Shown: positions 25,480 through 37,127, numbered from the stretch's first letter. The stretch is 64,000 nt of DNA from Phascolomyces articulosus (GCA_025677815.1 JAIXMP010000009.1:1240001-1304000); one strand, 5' to 3'. Notes: generated by a model from the sequence alone, not told the origin. Made by a program: numbers and translations.

Positions 25480-26498
25480 TTGCAGCCGACCAAAAAAGCC
25501 ACGATTATTATTTAATTTCAACACATGTTATTGATAAGCTTGTTGATGTATTAGTCTTAACGTGTCCTGGAAAACGACACTTTATCCAACGACAAACACA
25601 ATGCCAAAAGCGCGATAATGGAAAGATATATTGATTGTCAATGATGTGGGGGATGCTGTATCTCAATGGCTTGATCAATTTTTCAAACACAATCGTAATC
25701 ATTATGCACAGAATCATGTGGATCCAGTAGATATTGATATGCCTGAACTTCGATTGGTGACATTGCAACATCCGATATCCAATAGATATGTAAAGTGAAT
25801 TTACCCGTCCTGTCCATGAAAAATTACCTGAGATTCATTATCCTTTTGGTGGTTATTATCCCATTTCTTTTGGATTTGAATTAAGTTTGGAATAAGTCAA
25901 ACAAGAAATGAAGGACACGAGTATGTTTCATCCAGGGGTACTGAAGACAAGGTTTAGAAATAATTTGACCATTTCATGAACGATTCCTTAGAAAGAAGAT
26001 GAATGGCTTGCAACAAGGTTTGTATATTATTATGGATTGTAAGGAACAAAAAAGAGATTTGATCAAAAAACACATTTCTTTTAATATTATTGGGTTAGAT
26101 ATAAATAAGATTGGAGAGGTAACATTTTTTATTATTCGACTTTACAGTACGCTATCCAGGTATGCATTTGTAATCATTTTTTTGTTTTCAGTCTATATAT
26201 ATATATATCCAATTTTCTTTTAATAACATGTCAACCGTCCAAATCTACTTTTTATATATATAGTACCAGGAATTGATCAAAATACTGGAATTAAAGATGG
26301 TTGGAATGTTATGGATCATTTAAAGATAACACGAAATATTCCTGGTGTACCTGGTCATGATAATGGTTGTTTTAGTGTGGATACACTTCCTCTTACAAGC
26401 GGGATAGTTCAGGTAGGTTATCCAATCCAAGTATTGGAGCGTATCCCTGCCAGTTTTGTCGAACATCCATTTCCTCCAGGATCCACTCATACTTGAGA
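25480..26498 (+). pseudogene. Broken MOSC-domain (mARC / MoCo-sulfurase C-terminal-like) gene
   Basis: Plus-strand pieces in family order: GKRHFIQRQTQ (matching RxFITQRQ) near 25565-25595; VNDVGDAVSQWLDQFF near 25635-25690; DEWLATRFVYYYG near 25995-26040; then a long open piece, NIPGVPGHDNGCFSVDTLPL plus SGIVQVGYPIQVLER, ending with a stop near 26498. This is the layout of MOSC-N plus MOSC domains, which bind molybdenum cofactor in amidoxime-reducing components. In-frame stops interrupt the MOSC-N part and the DEW region, and frames change between pieces. Some changes could be introns, but stops inside conserved blocks argue for decay. No intact copy is seen in the window. Confidence 0.65.
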
Positions 26499-27118
26499 TG
26501 TTGATGGAGCTATTTGAATCTGTGTGATTACCAAGGGGCTTTTTTTTTCGAATGAAAATATATAGGTAGGAATGGCAGGTTTTTTTATGCTTTATCTAGT
26601 GTCCCTTTGTTAAAAAAAATTAATATTGTCACCCGTAAATCAATGTTTCAAAAATATTGTTGCTAGTTGCTTGACAACAATATATTTTATGTAAATTATA
26701 ATAGTAAAATAAGTATGTAATCAAAACATATACATGGTACGGAAATGCTGATATTGAAAAATAGCATAACACAAATTCGGACCATGATTTACGCTCTGGC
26801 AACAGTTGTAAATAGAACAACGAGAGTACAGAATTCACTGTTTTCATGCATACTCAAAAATCTATGCATGTTTCTATGTACGTCAAATGTATAATCATGT
26901 TATTAAAAAAAAACTTTTTTTTACAATATATACCAACGTTATCCTTTTTTTTCTCACCTTCGCATTATCATCAATTACACAGCCGCTTTTTGGGGCAAGT
27001 ATATTTTTTTTGTTTTTCTTTAAGCAGATTCACCAAATTCCTTCATGGTCTATTATTAAACCATCCATCATGATTTGCTTATTTTGAAAAAAAAAAATAG
27101 GATTTTTTTTAAAATACA
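26499..27118. other. Intergenic, promoter side of the HET gene
   Basis: AT-rich with pyrimidine-rich tracts (ttttttttctcacc near 26945) and a poly-A/poly-T run just before the HET ATG. No gene seen. Confidence 0.4.
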
Positions 27119-28996
27119 ATGTATATCACGTATTGTCGAGAACAACGACCGTCGGATTACGAAGATAGAACTATACAAAGACTCAGTGCCAAGGGTGGAT
27201 CATTTCGTCCCACATGGGTTATTCGTGTTTCTGATTGGAAAAGGATACGAGGCACCCAAGCCAAAAACGGATACCATACTCTTTCCTATTGCTGGGAACA
27301 ATCTGGAGAGGTGGTGCGAAAAGTCCAAAACTACAACGACCATGAGGAATACGATCTTGTGGATAACGGAAAACATTGTATTATTGAATATGCTCAGGAA
27401 AAACAACCCAATAAATTCAGTCAGATTTTTCGTCGTCATCGTTCACGTCCATCTAGTACTGAAAAGGAACTGGTCCAAAGAAAAGTAACTTATGATCAAC
27501 TTGTTCAACAAATGTGCAAAGATTTTGGCATCAAGTATATATGGTACGATAAAATATGTATTGATCAATCCAGCAAAAAAGCCAAGCAGGTCGAACTCAA
27601 ACAAATGCATCGTATTTACGGTAATGCGTGCTATACTCTCGCATTGATCCCTGAAGTACATATCCATGATCCAAAAGATTTTGACCAAGATAAAATTGCG
27701 CCCAATCACGGTCACACAGCTTATGAAAAAGTCTTGATTGATATGAAAGGATCTCACTGGTGGGATCGCAGTTGGACATTAGAAGAAGTTATGACTTCCC
27801 AAAATATTTTGATTGTGGGAAAGGATACACATATTTGGCAACAAAGCCTCCATCGCAATCCACTTGTACCGACGCCTGTAGACATTCTCTCCTCCACGTT
27901 ACTAGGTTTTTCAGGTCCTGGAGCAGGAAGTCTGAATGCAGCCCTGAATCAAGCTCACTTTCGTACCAGTACAAAACCTCATGATATGATTTTTGCGCTT
28001 GCCAATATTTTTCCCCATCTCTTTTTTGATCATATTGAATTGGATTATGAAATCAATTTCCAAACGACCCTTTATCGTTTTTATCGACATCTTATATTAA
28101 ACGACCTTTCCATCTTGTGTTTTGGATCAAATTTAATTACAGATAGATGCAATGGGGGTGGTGTTGTACGTCGAAAAAATACCATGCTTAATTACAATCT
28201 ACCTACATGGACAGGCGTGGATGGAGCCCATATTGTCAGTAATATTCATAACATTATACACAAATTGATCCACCCACCTCATTTCATCAAAAATGAGAAT
28301 ATCTCTGATATGAAGATACGTATAACAACCAATCACTATTGGAAGATACCTATTACGCGGTACAAGTATAGCTGTTTCTCACCACCCTTTCAAGATCCAG
28401 CTGAAGATCAACGTTTTGCGGATTTAATATATCGGTGCATATCATCTGTGGTCAGCTTTGATTTAACATCGGATACGATTACAACCAATGAGGATACAAC
28501 GCTCATGTATTGGTATGTGAATATGTTTTCGACCACGGGGTGCTTTCCAACACATTATCATCATCGACGTCATTCAGGGGGTCCTTTTTCTCGTATGAGA
28601 CCACTTTCATTAACGGAGGACTGTGACGAATGCTTTATATTACCCATCTTGTTCGATGCCCTTATGGCGGAACCCAAGCAACAACCAGATCAATGTAACG
28701 CTACTGCACTACCCACACTAATGCGGACCATTGATCGGTATACTCATATGTATTATCTTCCGGTTTTTCGAGAATTATTACCTAACCAGACGATAACGAC
28801 GAACGGACTAACACGATATAAAGCCATTGGTCTTTATATGCTTGGTGCGGTGCAAGAAAATAACCATATGACAATAGCGACATGGAATCATTCGATTGGC
28901 CAAGATGATGTTCCTAGTCAGGATCCAAATGAAATATTAGATATTTTGTTTAAGAATGATTATTTTGAGGATGCAAAAGAGTTTATTATTGAATAA
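27119..28996 (+). CDS. HET-domain protein (heterokaryon-incompatibility-like)
   Basis: Single uninterrupted 625-codon frame from ATG at 27119. The N-terminal 300 residues carry the HET domain blocks in order: GYHTLSYCWEQSGE (about residues 51-64, the xYxxLSYxW motif), GIKYIWYDKICIDQ (about 142-155, the WxDxxCIxQ motif), QMHRIYGNACYTLALIPEV, and WWDRSWTLEEV (about 218-228, the RxWTLQE motif). FRTSTKPHDMIFALANIF follows, as in other HET proteins (RxATDPRDxIYALLG-like). The C-terminal half has no recognised domain. In ascomycetes such proteins can trigger cell death at allorecognition; that role is not shown for this lineage. There is no signal peptide or membrane segment. The codons and lack of introns contrast with the many-exon neighbours. 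A decayed relative lies at 32.4-33.8 kb on the same strand. Confidence 0.88.
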   Translation: MYITYCREQRPSDYEDRTIQRLSAKGGSFRPTWVIRVSDWKRIRGTQAKNGYHTLSYCWEQSGEVVRKVQNYNDHEEYDLVDNGKHCIIEYAQEKQPNKFSQIFRRHRSRPSSTEKELVQRKVTYDQLVQQMCKDFGIKYIWYDKICIDQSSKKAKQVELKQMHRIYGNACYTLALIPEVHIHDPKDFDQDKIAPNHGHTAYEKVLIDMKGSHWWDRSWTLEEVMTSQNILIVGKDTHIWQQSLHRNPLVPTPVDILSSTLLGFSGPGAGSLNAALNQAHFRTSTKPHDMIFALANIFPHLFFDHIELDYEINFQTTLYRFYRHLILNDLSILCFGSNLITDRCNGGGVVRRKNTMLNYNLPTWTGVDGAHIVSNIHNIIHKLIHPPHFIKNENISDMKIRITTNHYWKIPITRYKYSCFSPPFQDPAEDQRFADLIYRCISSVVSFDLTSDTITTNEDTTLMYWYVNMFSTTGCFPTHYHHRRHSGGPFSRMRPLSLTEDCDECFILPILFDALMAEPKQQPDQCNATALPTLMRTIDRYTHMYYLPVFRELLPNQTITTNGLTRYKAIGLYMLGAVQENNHMTIATWNHSIGQDDVPSQDPNEILDILFKNDYFEDAKEFIIE

Positions 28997-29327
28997 TTAT
29001 TAACTTTATTATAAATGTGGTTGTTCATTTATTTGGAAACTTAGTAGAAATACTACTCTAGCTCTCCCAAATTCATAAAAAGCTTGAAGAATTATAAGCT
29101 GATGATCCTATAATAAATTACAATATACATGTTTATAATAATATAAATGTCACTGTAAAGTTGAAAATGAATATCTGTTCCAAAGTTTTGGGAAGATTGA
29201 TAATGACACGTTTCATGTTACATTTGCATCCATGAATGAGGGGCTGGGCTTTTGAAAACTTATAGTGGTATTGTATAAATTATATCTATATAATAAGAAT
29301 ACTCAATTGAAACGAAAAATGAATTAG

Positions 29328-29482
29328 GTCCATCTGGAAAGGATCCATTAGGCAAAACAAATTCATCCCATATCTTTTTACGTGCACAAGGTGAACGTAT
29401 GGCATACATGTTGGATCGCAAAGGCAAATTCACTGATGTTAAATTATTTGATGGTTTATGGTATAACCCATCAGCACGATAA
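29328..29482 (+). pseudogene. Orphan copy of the last exon of the TMEM186/223-like gene
   Basis: Codes GPSGKDPLGKTNSSHIFLRA through NPSAR-stop, identical to the terminal exon at 42224-42378, but no upstream exons are present on the left side. It is therefore a non-functional exon fragment carried by the duplication. Confidence 0.85.
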
Positions 29483-29719
29483 CAACATAATAATCACATA
29501 ATAGATTAAATAAAAAACGAGAAGCATTATTTATAGATAAAAAAGATAGATATTTATTTTATATACACAGAAATACAAAAAAAATGGGAATGATCATGAA
29601 GAGAATGATGAAGAAGAGAGAAGGTATATAACCACGGTAGTTATGAGGATGATGAGTGGATTGGTTTATATATTTATATACAAAAAAAAGATGATGAAAT
29701 GCAATCAAATGAAGATTTT

Positions 29720-29968
29720 TTACTCCATAGGATTGGTCTTGCCGTCTTGAGGTCGTTTACTACGGCGGTCATCTCTTTCTTGTCGACGACATTCTTTTTC
29801 TTGGCGATGATTTGCATAAGATTCTTTGGCATCTTCCTTGAAATTATGCAATGTTTCATGGATTTGGTGTAAATGAGGATGCTTGGTCGAATCCGTTAAG
29901 CTGTATTTTCTTGATGCCTTACGTCTAGCAGAAGAATTGGAACGGGCACGGGTATTACTTGTCATCAT
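29720..29968 (-). CDS. Small highly charged 82-aa protein (duplicate copy 1)
   Basis: ATG at 29968, 82 residues, starting MMTSNTRARSNSSARRKASR and ending GKTNPME. Very rich in Arg/Lys/Asp/Glu/His, with a C-terminal charged helix (RRQERDDRRSKRP). It is probably helical or disordered and cytosolic/nuclear. The family is not recognised. The protein is identical to the copy at 41738-41986, including the upstream TATA box and the palindromic TGACGTCA element (30103-30110). A functional second copy is plausible because the duplicated block includes at least 600 bp of 5' flank. Confidence 0.65.
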   Translation of the reverse strand: MMTSNTRARSNSSARRKASRKYSLTDSTKHPHLHQIHETLHNFKEDAKESYANHRQEKECRRQERDDRRSKRPQDGKTNPME

Positions 29969-30102
29969 TTTGGCTTGTTTTGTCTTGTTGATTGTTTTGT
30001 CTTATATAAAAAGTGTTTAAATTGATTTGAATATCGATCCAAAGATGAACAACATTGGGGTCTCTTTATATACTTTTTTTTCGTATCGCGTGTAACATGC
30101 AT

Positions 30103-30110
30103 TGACGTCA
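30103..30110. promoter_or_regulatory. CRE-type palindrome TGACGTCA (left arm)
   Basis: Perfect ATF/CREB-type bZIP site upstream of the TATA element of the small charged-protein gene, identical in the right arm (41596-41603). Regulation by a bZIP factor is inferred from the motif only. Confidence 0.5.
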
Positions 30111-30611
30111 TGGTCATTCCATTCAAAGTGAAGATGCTTTACCGTAAACGGATAAACCTCGTCGATCTTTGAAATCAACCAATGATATAACTTGTACTAT
30201 TTTTGGTCTTCTTCATTTACTCTTTCCTTAAGGTTCCATTGATATGACGCCAAGAAGTTTGTTTTGGAAGAACGCCCTGTTTCTTTTTTGTCTTTTAAAA
30301 GTTTAATTTATCATTTGCATAATATAATATTTTATTACGTGGACCATGATCACCAAGACATCTGGCTAAATTTATTTTCCCATAAAAGAAATAGTTCAAT
30401 TACGTATAATATTAATAAACACAGTTCATTGTCAAGTGGACACAGTATTCTTGATAAAGAAAATTCGATTGTGTTCGATTTAAGCTCATATCCGTATGAA
30501 AAGTGATCACTTGTTTCAAACGGGGGCCTGGCGTTTTTGCTTATTAGTTATAATAAACAATTATCTCTTGGCTCTTTTTACGTGTAACAAAAACAAGCAT
30601 ATTGTGCTTAC

Positions 30612-32399
30612 AAACTAAAACGCATGTCATTTCGATATATATAAAAAAGAACCTCACAAATAAAATCAAGTCCCAACTTCTATTTTTATTATTAAGTATT
30701 ATATCCCTCATGCTAATCTGATGATGGGACGTTGTTTTTTACTCCTATCAATCGTTTCATAATTAATCCTGTGGAAAAACGCTTTTCCTTTTCATAGCGG
30801 TATTGTTGACCTTAAACCAACTTCTTGTCTGTCGATGTTGTTTTCTTCGGATTCATCGGGCCGCGCTTGCTTTTGTATCACTACATCCTTGGCAATTTTT
30901 TTCATAGAAATTCTTCTTGCAGTATATTATATCAAAGGCAGGATCCAAATAACGGTTAATAATTGTAAGAGGGATTTGTATTAACGAGAACATTTTTTTT
31001 TCATCCGATTCTTTTTCTTGGTATTACCCAGGTAAAAATAATATAAGTTGAATCCAGAGACACAATACAACAATTGAGAGAAATCTATCATTCCCCGTTC
31101 TTTACATCTTGCATTTATATATCATTTCAGATCCTTTTTTAAAGAACATTTATGATCTAAAATTATTAATTATGGTTTTAAAGAATGATATAATTCGTGT
31201 TTCTTTTCTTCTCAATATTTGTACAATTTGTCACTACAAGGTATACATAATAAAAATAACAAGTCTCTTACTATTATTTTATTCTTCTACATTATGCTTG
31301 GCTCAAGTATATGACCAATAAAGTCGAGATCATCAATCTCCGGATAAATCCTTTGGGTCAAATTATCTTGGTGGAGGAGCGCCCGGTTCCAAACGTATTA
31401 TGGATTGGATTAAGACAAATAAACTAATGCTGATATGTACGTACTACATATTAAATTTGTACCCTTCCTCTCTCTATACCTTTACTCAAAGTCGTAGCAA
31501 TGAAAAGGCTATAAGTAGTAGATCTTTTTTAAACAGATGTAGTAATACTGTTTTGTTACTATAATTTTTTTTTTTCAATTTTGTAAATAAGTGCATATGT
31601 ACTAATCTGAATTGCTTTTTGTGTTAGAATAACAGGAATAGGAATGCGGTAATGAAAGATGTAGCCTGTTATTATTTTTTGCACACCGCCCAAGCACGTC
31701 GTCTCTCTTACTTAGTGTTGGTGGGAAGCCATCGTGCCCGAAAAAAACAGCAGAAGGCTTCCTTACCTGCAGGAAGGGATGACAATTGTCAGTTAATGCT
31801 TTCCAGATATATAAATGCTTGTACTTGTGTAATGGCCGATGACTGTACCTTCATTTCCAATTTGCTATGGTCTTCCTTTTAATCTTGTCATGTTTTGTAC
31901 TGTAAAACTTTCTTATTATAAAATACATTAATGAAAATAAACATCAGTAACATGGAGCAGAAAGATTGAATGTACCAAGGGTATGCAACAATTTTTCATT
32001 ATTTTCTACTTTTCTCTAACAAAAATGCAACTTTTTTTAATTCCTATTGTGTTCCATCATATTTGATTTACCATCACTTTTGCTAGAAACAACACTCTAT
32101 TTCTTTGAAAGAATATATCCTGAATCCAAATTAGTGAAAAGACGACAGGTTGCATTACTGATTACTATCATCCATACTTCCTTTGTCGTTATCACAGCTT
32201 TATCAAACTTGTTGCTTCTATCTCTGGGAGATTTTTTTTTCAAAAATCTTTGAATTCTACCTAACAATAGCTGTTTTAACTAATGTGTTTAATATAATCA
32301 AAGGACCAACAATTGTATATCACCTACGAAACTTCACAATACACAAGTTTTCACTCCAATATAAAATATCATCAACCACCCAAAACAATTCCTAATGAT
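30612..32399. other. Low-coding region with one coding-like scrap
   Basis: No intact gene. Around 31325-31430 the plus strand reads SPDKSFGSNYLGGGAPGSKR followed by IMDWIKTNKL, which has coding composition but no start, domain or continuation, so it is probably a fragment of a dead gene. Confidence 0.3.
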
Positions 32400-33850
32400 C
32401 TGCCTAAACCAGATTTCATGCCTACCATACTTGTTTGTATCTCTGACGTGAAAGTAGTGAATTGATCTCAAGTCAATGAAGGATATTGTGCCTTATCTCA
32501 TTCATTGAATCAATCTAGAGAAATCGTGAAGGATGAAATGACAGGGAAATCAGAGCGGATCGATGACGGCTAACACGAGGCTATTTTTCTTAACGATCAA
32601 GATATGCATGCTGATGGAGCAGTAAAATACATCAAATTCGAAGGCATCATTCAACAGACATTCGTCAACAATTCAATATCCAATGTATATGATACAACCA
32701 AATGTGCATTAACCAAAATAATGAAGTTGAAAAACATAGTGAATGATGAAAGATGCATCATATGATGTACGAAAATGATTATTGCACCATCGCCCTTGTA
32801 CCTGATTTTTATGATGAATCTGGTGAAATCCTCGTCAATAGTCCTAAGCGGGAAAGAAGCGTATTTCAAAAGTTTATGGACTTTGGAAAAAGCAATCTGC
32901 AGCGAAGGTAGCTTTGTATTGCGTCTTATCCGGTGGAAAATATATTATTGTTTCCCTGTATGCATAACAAGCATGCATTATTCTAATACTGCATCTTATT
33001 TTTCATTATTATTATTACTGGGTTTGTGATATGGCTCTGTATACCAAATATGATTATTTTGGTGAGGTTACGGGTGTGCTTTAAGTAAACTTTTTCTCAA
33101 TGAAAAATCAAGCATGAAATCAAACAACATTTGGATGATAATCGCTGAATAAATGAACAAGAACCCAAGAAAAGAATTAATGCTATCTTTGACTGCTTGT
33201 GATGCTCATAATATTTTTTCAAATGCCAAGAACACTATTCAGACCACAGGACACGGAACTGATTTACGGTTGCAACATTTAATTAAATCTAACAAGAGTC
33301 ATATATTTAGCCAATCTGGCCCAAGGTTAAAATAACAATATAAAATCAATATCGGCTATAATAGCTTTCTCTTTGTATATAGAATTAGTATCATTCTCGA
33401 CAAGCATGTAATGAATGTCTCCTATGCAGTATAATAAAAAAAATGAATCCAAGAATGCATCATAATAAATACATTATTTAATAAGAAAAAGTGATTATTT
33501 CTCACCAACTTACCTTGGCTACCGCAATTAGCTTTTTCTTTTGCTCCATTTTTTTTTATATTTTTACACTTTATTATATCACGCTGCTGTTCACTACTTT
33601 ATGTCGATCAGATCACCCATGCCTCATGTACTAGGTGATTGTCTGGAATTATTACCAATTCAAACTCGACAACTATATTTAAGCCCACAACTGTCAACAA
33701 ATGATATACTTTGTGTCTAGCTTATTCATGGATGACCATAATGACGTATTAAAAGACCACGAACAAAAGCTTTTCTGCCTTGCCTGCTCAAAATACGTTT
33801 TTATGCTTTTTATTATGAATGGCCAACTATACAAAGCACTTGCAGATAAC
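32400..33850 (+). pseudogene. Decayed HET-domain gene (paralog of the 27.1-kb gene)
   Basis: Plus-strand frames align block by block with the intact HET gene: FMPTILVCISDVKVV (intact FRPTWVIRVSDWK), NEGYCALSHSLNQSREIVK (intact KNGYHTLSYCWEQSGEVVR), then CI-stop-YNQMCINQNNEVEK (intact YIWYDKICIDQSSKKA) with the conserved Trp replaced by TGA at 32690-32692. YENDYCTIALVPDFY (intact YGNACYTLALIPEV) and, after a frameshift, LWTLEKAICS (intact SWTLEEVMTS) follow. A weaker match to the C-terminal part (DCLELLPI; FLPCLLKIRFYAFYYE) appears near 33630-33830 at about the expected spacing. Several stops and shifts make it non-functional. The second half is uncertain. Confidence 0.72.
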
Positions 33851-33989
33851 ATTGAAAAAAATAATATAACAATACGGCGATGGTAGTAGTAATAGTGACG
33901 GTATACTCATTGTTTCCACTTTCTCTGATTATCACAGAAAAGCCCAAACACTTATAATGTATGGAATGAACCGAACTCCGCACTATCAG

Positions 33990-34390
33990 AGCTTAGAATA
34001 ATGGAATTCAGGTTGTAGGAAAAATCATTGCCATTGAACAATTACAAAATGTATTGATCCTGTGAGTATATTGCTTCATGAAATTATTACCGATATTTTT
34101 ATTTGCTTAATACAGGCTGAGCTGGTAACATGTATAGGAGTATCCAAGGTATGGTAGTAAGATCATATTTTGGAGGATCCGAGTATATGGAGCGACCTAT
34201 TGACGCTTATAAATGGACGTTAGGATATCACGTTGGTGCATGTCGCATCTACTTTATCTAATTATGAAAAGAATTTGACACTTACTACCGGCTTAAGGAT
34301 GGTTCACTCTATGTTACTGAAACAGTTACAAGAAAGGAACTGTCATAGAATACAATCTCTCAAGTTACTAGGTAATGATCATCCATAAAA
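33990..34390 (+). pseudogene. Decayed F-box-like protein gene
   Basis: The plus strand reads IQVVGKIIAIEQLQNVLIL, a probable short intron (gtatat...aatacag), then AELVTCIGVSKVW, two stops, DHILEDPSIWSDLLT, a further stop, and TLVHVASTLSNYEKNLTL continuing to QERNCHRIQSLKLLG. The spacing (LPxExLxxI, then CxxVSKxW, then ILxDPxIWSDL) is that of an F-box followed by LRR-like sequence, as in large Mucorales F-box families. Three in-frame stops make it a pseudogene. F-box assignment is by motif spacing only. Confidence 0.5.
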
Positions 34391-34651
34391 GAATATTATA
34401 TTGTTGAAATAATAGCAAGAGTATAATACTAAGTTTCAACTTCTTACTACATAATGGGTACGTAAGCAGCACTTGTGGAACTACTCTGTAGGTGATTTTA
34501 TATCTCAGAAACAATGGCTATATTGCAAAAGGTTGAAAACACATTGACGCATTTGATATCAAAGTTAGTGATATAGCAATACAATATGATATGATCTCAA
34601 TAATTTGGATTTAATATATACCACGAAGTACATACGCACATCACAACAAGC

Positions 34652-35317
34652 CACTGTAAAAAAAGATTTCCGGGAATTTGCTCTGAAAAAACCAGAATTC
34701 AGGTGAAAAAATCAAAAAAAACTGGAATTTGGGTTTTTCTGGTTTAAAATTTACCAAAAAATACTTGAATTTAGGTAAAAGATATTTTTGTAAATGTTAC
34801 ATGGATGGGGCTATCGTGGTCGGATAAGGCACCCGATATTAGTGGGCGTTTTTTGTGGTATTACCCTAGAAATATAGCTAAAGCTTATGCTCATGTGTAC
34901 GGAAAGACCAATTCATGACAATGTTTGTTCTTAAATTCTTCAGTTATATCTGTTAAAAAGTGAAATAGCTGGTATATGAATTACATGTATATGTTGATAG
35001 CACAGATTACGATTTATAATTTCCTTTTATTGTGCTGACAACTATAAAGGAATAAAAACATATAAAGTGTATATGATAAATATCTATTAAGAGGGAGCAT
35101 GAGTTTCTCTAAAAAAAGAGTATGGAACTTCATTCTGAAGGGACCGCAAAGTAAAAAAAAAAAACCATAATTCAAGTTTTTTTTTGTTCAAATATAACCC
35201 AAAAAAACCAAAATTCAAGTTTTTTTTTCTTCACCCGGAAATATGAATTCCCGTTTACCTGAATTCTGGTTTTTTGGTTAACAAGTTAGGTAAATTCCCG
35301 GAATTTTTTTTACAGTG
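34652..35317. mobile_element. MITE-like element with CACTGTAAAA inverted ends
   Basis: A 666-bp segment starting cactgtaaaaaaagatttcc and ending with the complement (ggaattttttttacagtg). Internal sub-repeats recur in both orientations (ccagaattcaggt, aattcaagttttttttt). It has no coding capacity. No clear target-site duplication was found, so the superfamily is not assigned. It lies just downstream of the questin-oxidase-like gene. Confidence 0.6.
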
Positions 35318-35500
35318 AAGTAAAATACTTTACAAAAAAACCTTTTGAGTCACCATGTTAACCATGTGATAAATTGTTCATTGGTAATTCAGCATTATCT
35401 CTTTATGCAAAACAAAGATTATAAAAAGTTTACTACCTTCAATTAAGTATTAAAATTACATAATTCAATAAAAAAAATGATTCATTAACTCTATTGTATA

Positions 35501-36981
35501 TTATTCCCATGTTTCTTTGAAACCAACACCAGCATAATTCCAACATACTTGCGCCTCAGGGCTAATACCAGCAGCATTTAGAGTAGCTTGAGCTGCTTTA
35601 AGCCATAAATCTCCATCTTCTTCCTTGAAGGCGTCCCGATAAATCACTTGACCGAGAGCAAGTGCACGGATCACCTTGATACAATGAGATTCTTGCGCAC
35701 GAATTGCTCGATTAATCACATCAAACCATGGATTGGATTCTCCATCATGGTTATTATTGAGAGATTTGTAATTTTTTAATGATTCAAATTGTAAACGTGG
35801 ACGACCGCATCGCATATACCATATGAGCATGACAGCCAAATGGGAACGAAGTAATTTTTCAGCCTGGGCAGATGTCAGATATGGCATAAGTGTGTGAGCT
35901 GCATGAAGTGAAGTCAATCCATGTAATATGAAAAAGTCAAATTTTGTTTGTTGACCTCGGATACCTGTGGTGGAATACAGTAACATGGATTGGATGAAAA
36001 GTTCTCGTAAACTTGCTTGTGGATCTTTGAAAAATAGATATAAAAAATGTTTTAATTGCTAATGCATAAAATGAAACAGTGGATGTAATATATGTAAATT
36101 ACCGATAAGAGGATTATAATATACCTTTATATTGCCAATTTACAGCATATTCACGTATTATAGATCTTACATTTTCATCCGTAAATACTCCAGTATTCAT
36201 ATTCTTCCCACCAAATGTGACAATATTATCTAATCCCGGATCATTTTGCACCTTTGAAATGATAGCTTCTGCAGATAAAATCCCATTACTATGAGGTTCT
36301 TCGTCATCAGCAACGTTTTGTTGTTGTGAAACCGGCAAAAATGGAAGAACTTCATCATTTTCGCAAGCGGCCATAGCAAGACCTTCAGCAGCCAAATTGG
36401 GCAAATCAAACTCAACCGCATATCCCAAATGAATCAACGGATGAAGTGCACCTCCCAAGAATCGTGCCATCATATTGTCATCAAGGAAAACCCATTTGCA
36501 CATTGCGTTGGTTGTCCCATGTTTCTTGATTTCCTGTTTAAAAAATTCTAAAAAGCTTGTATAAGCTCGACGATTCCCAAGTTCGTTACGATAATTTTCT
36601 AGTGTCAATACACCGACTGAATCAGGGCGCGGGCGATTTAATGTTGTTGCATGGAGGTCGTAGATAAACTGTAATCGTTCTTTGCTGGCACCTAATGAGT
36701 AGGCTGCTAGATAGTGATGGGTAAAATGACTATTTATAGGTAGTAAATAATTGTGTGAGTAATACATTATTATAGTTTTTTTATATGTACGCGAGAGTAT
36801 TGTTAAATTTGAACCATTACTTGTGTAAGCCAAAATCAGTGTAAAAGATATGATGTTCGTTATGATTCTTGTCGAGTAAAAAATGCTTTGACAAATCCGG
36901 ATCCATCGTTGAACCAGGAAAAAGTATAGCATACTGTGATGAAGAAGATTTGATGGGTAGGGGTTCTTGCTTATTCACCAT
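35501..36981 (-). CDS. Questin oxidase-like protein (DUF4243 / AflY family)
   Basis: Three exons on the minus strand (36981-36821, 36729-36125, 36024-35501) join in frame to about 429 residues, the usual size of the family. The start MVNKQEPLPIKSSSSQYA is the only ATG in a good position. Exon 2 holds the family core, NHFTHHYLAAYSLGAS..., LTLENYRNELGNRRAYTSFL, WVFLDDNMMARFLGGALHPL and IHLGYAVEF, with the conserved His-rich and HPLIHLGYA blocks. Exon 3 carries FFILHGLTSLHAAHTLMPYL and ends GVGFKETWE. Family members catalyse Baeyer-Villiger-type oxidative ring opening of questin or are uncharacterised. No biosynthetic-cluster neighbours are present here, so the substrate is unknown. The gene is intact inside an otherwise decayed stretch. 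Confidence 0.88.
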
Positions 36982-37127
36982 GACTGATATTTTTGAATAG
37001 CAATTAAATGTTGTAGTAGTTGTTATAATCCGGTAAGTTGAAGAAGAATATTGAAAAAGGCGATTTCTTTTAATAAGAATAACCAAATCTGAAAAGCCCC
37101 TTCTTATTACTTTATATACATATTTTC

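Larger units (their letters stand above)
29282..30611 (+). repeat. Inverted segmental duplication, left arm (1,330 bp)
   Basis: The reverse complement of 41095-42424 over exactly 1,330 bp. I saw no mismatch in the parts compared, and the encoded ORFs are identical. It contains the last exon of the TMEM gene as an orphan fragment (29328-29482) and a full copy of the small charged-protein gene (29720-29968) with its promoter. Beyond both ends the two arms stay weakly similar for about 20-25 bp before diverging. The left arm lacks the rest of the TMEM gene, so it is the derived copy. Confidence 0.93.

Noticed and set aside
30264..30506. 80-codon frame found in both arms of the inverted duplication (also 41200-41442)
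   Set aside because: Identity between arms only reflects the duplication. Composition is AT-driven and it overlaps the promoter side of the small charged-protein gene.
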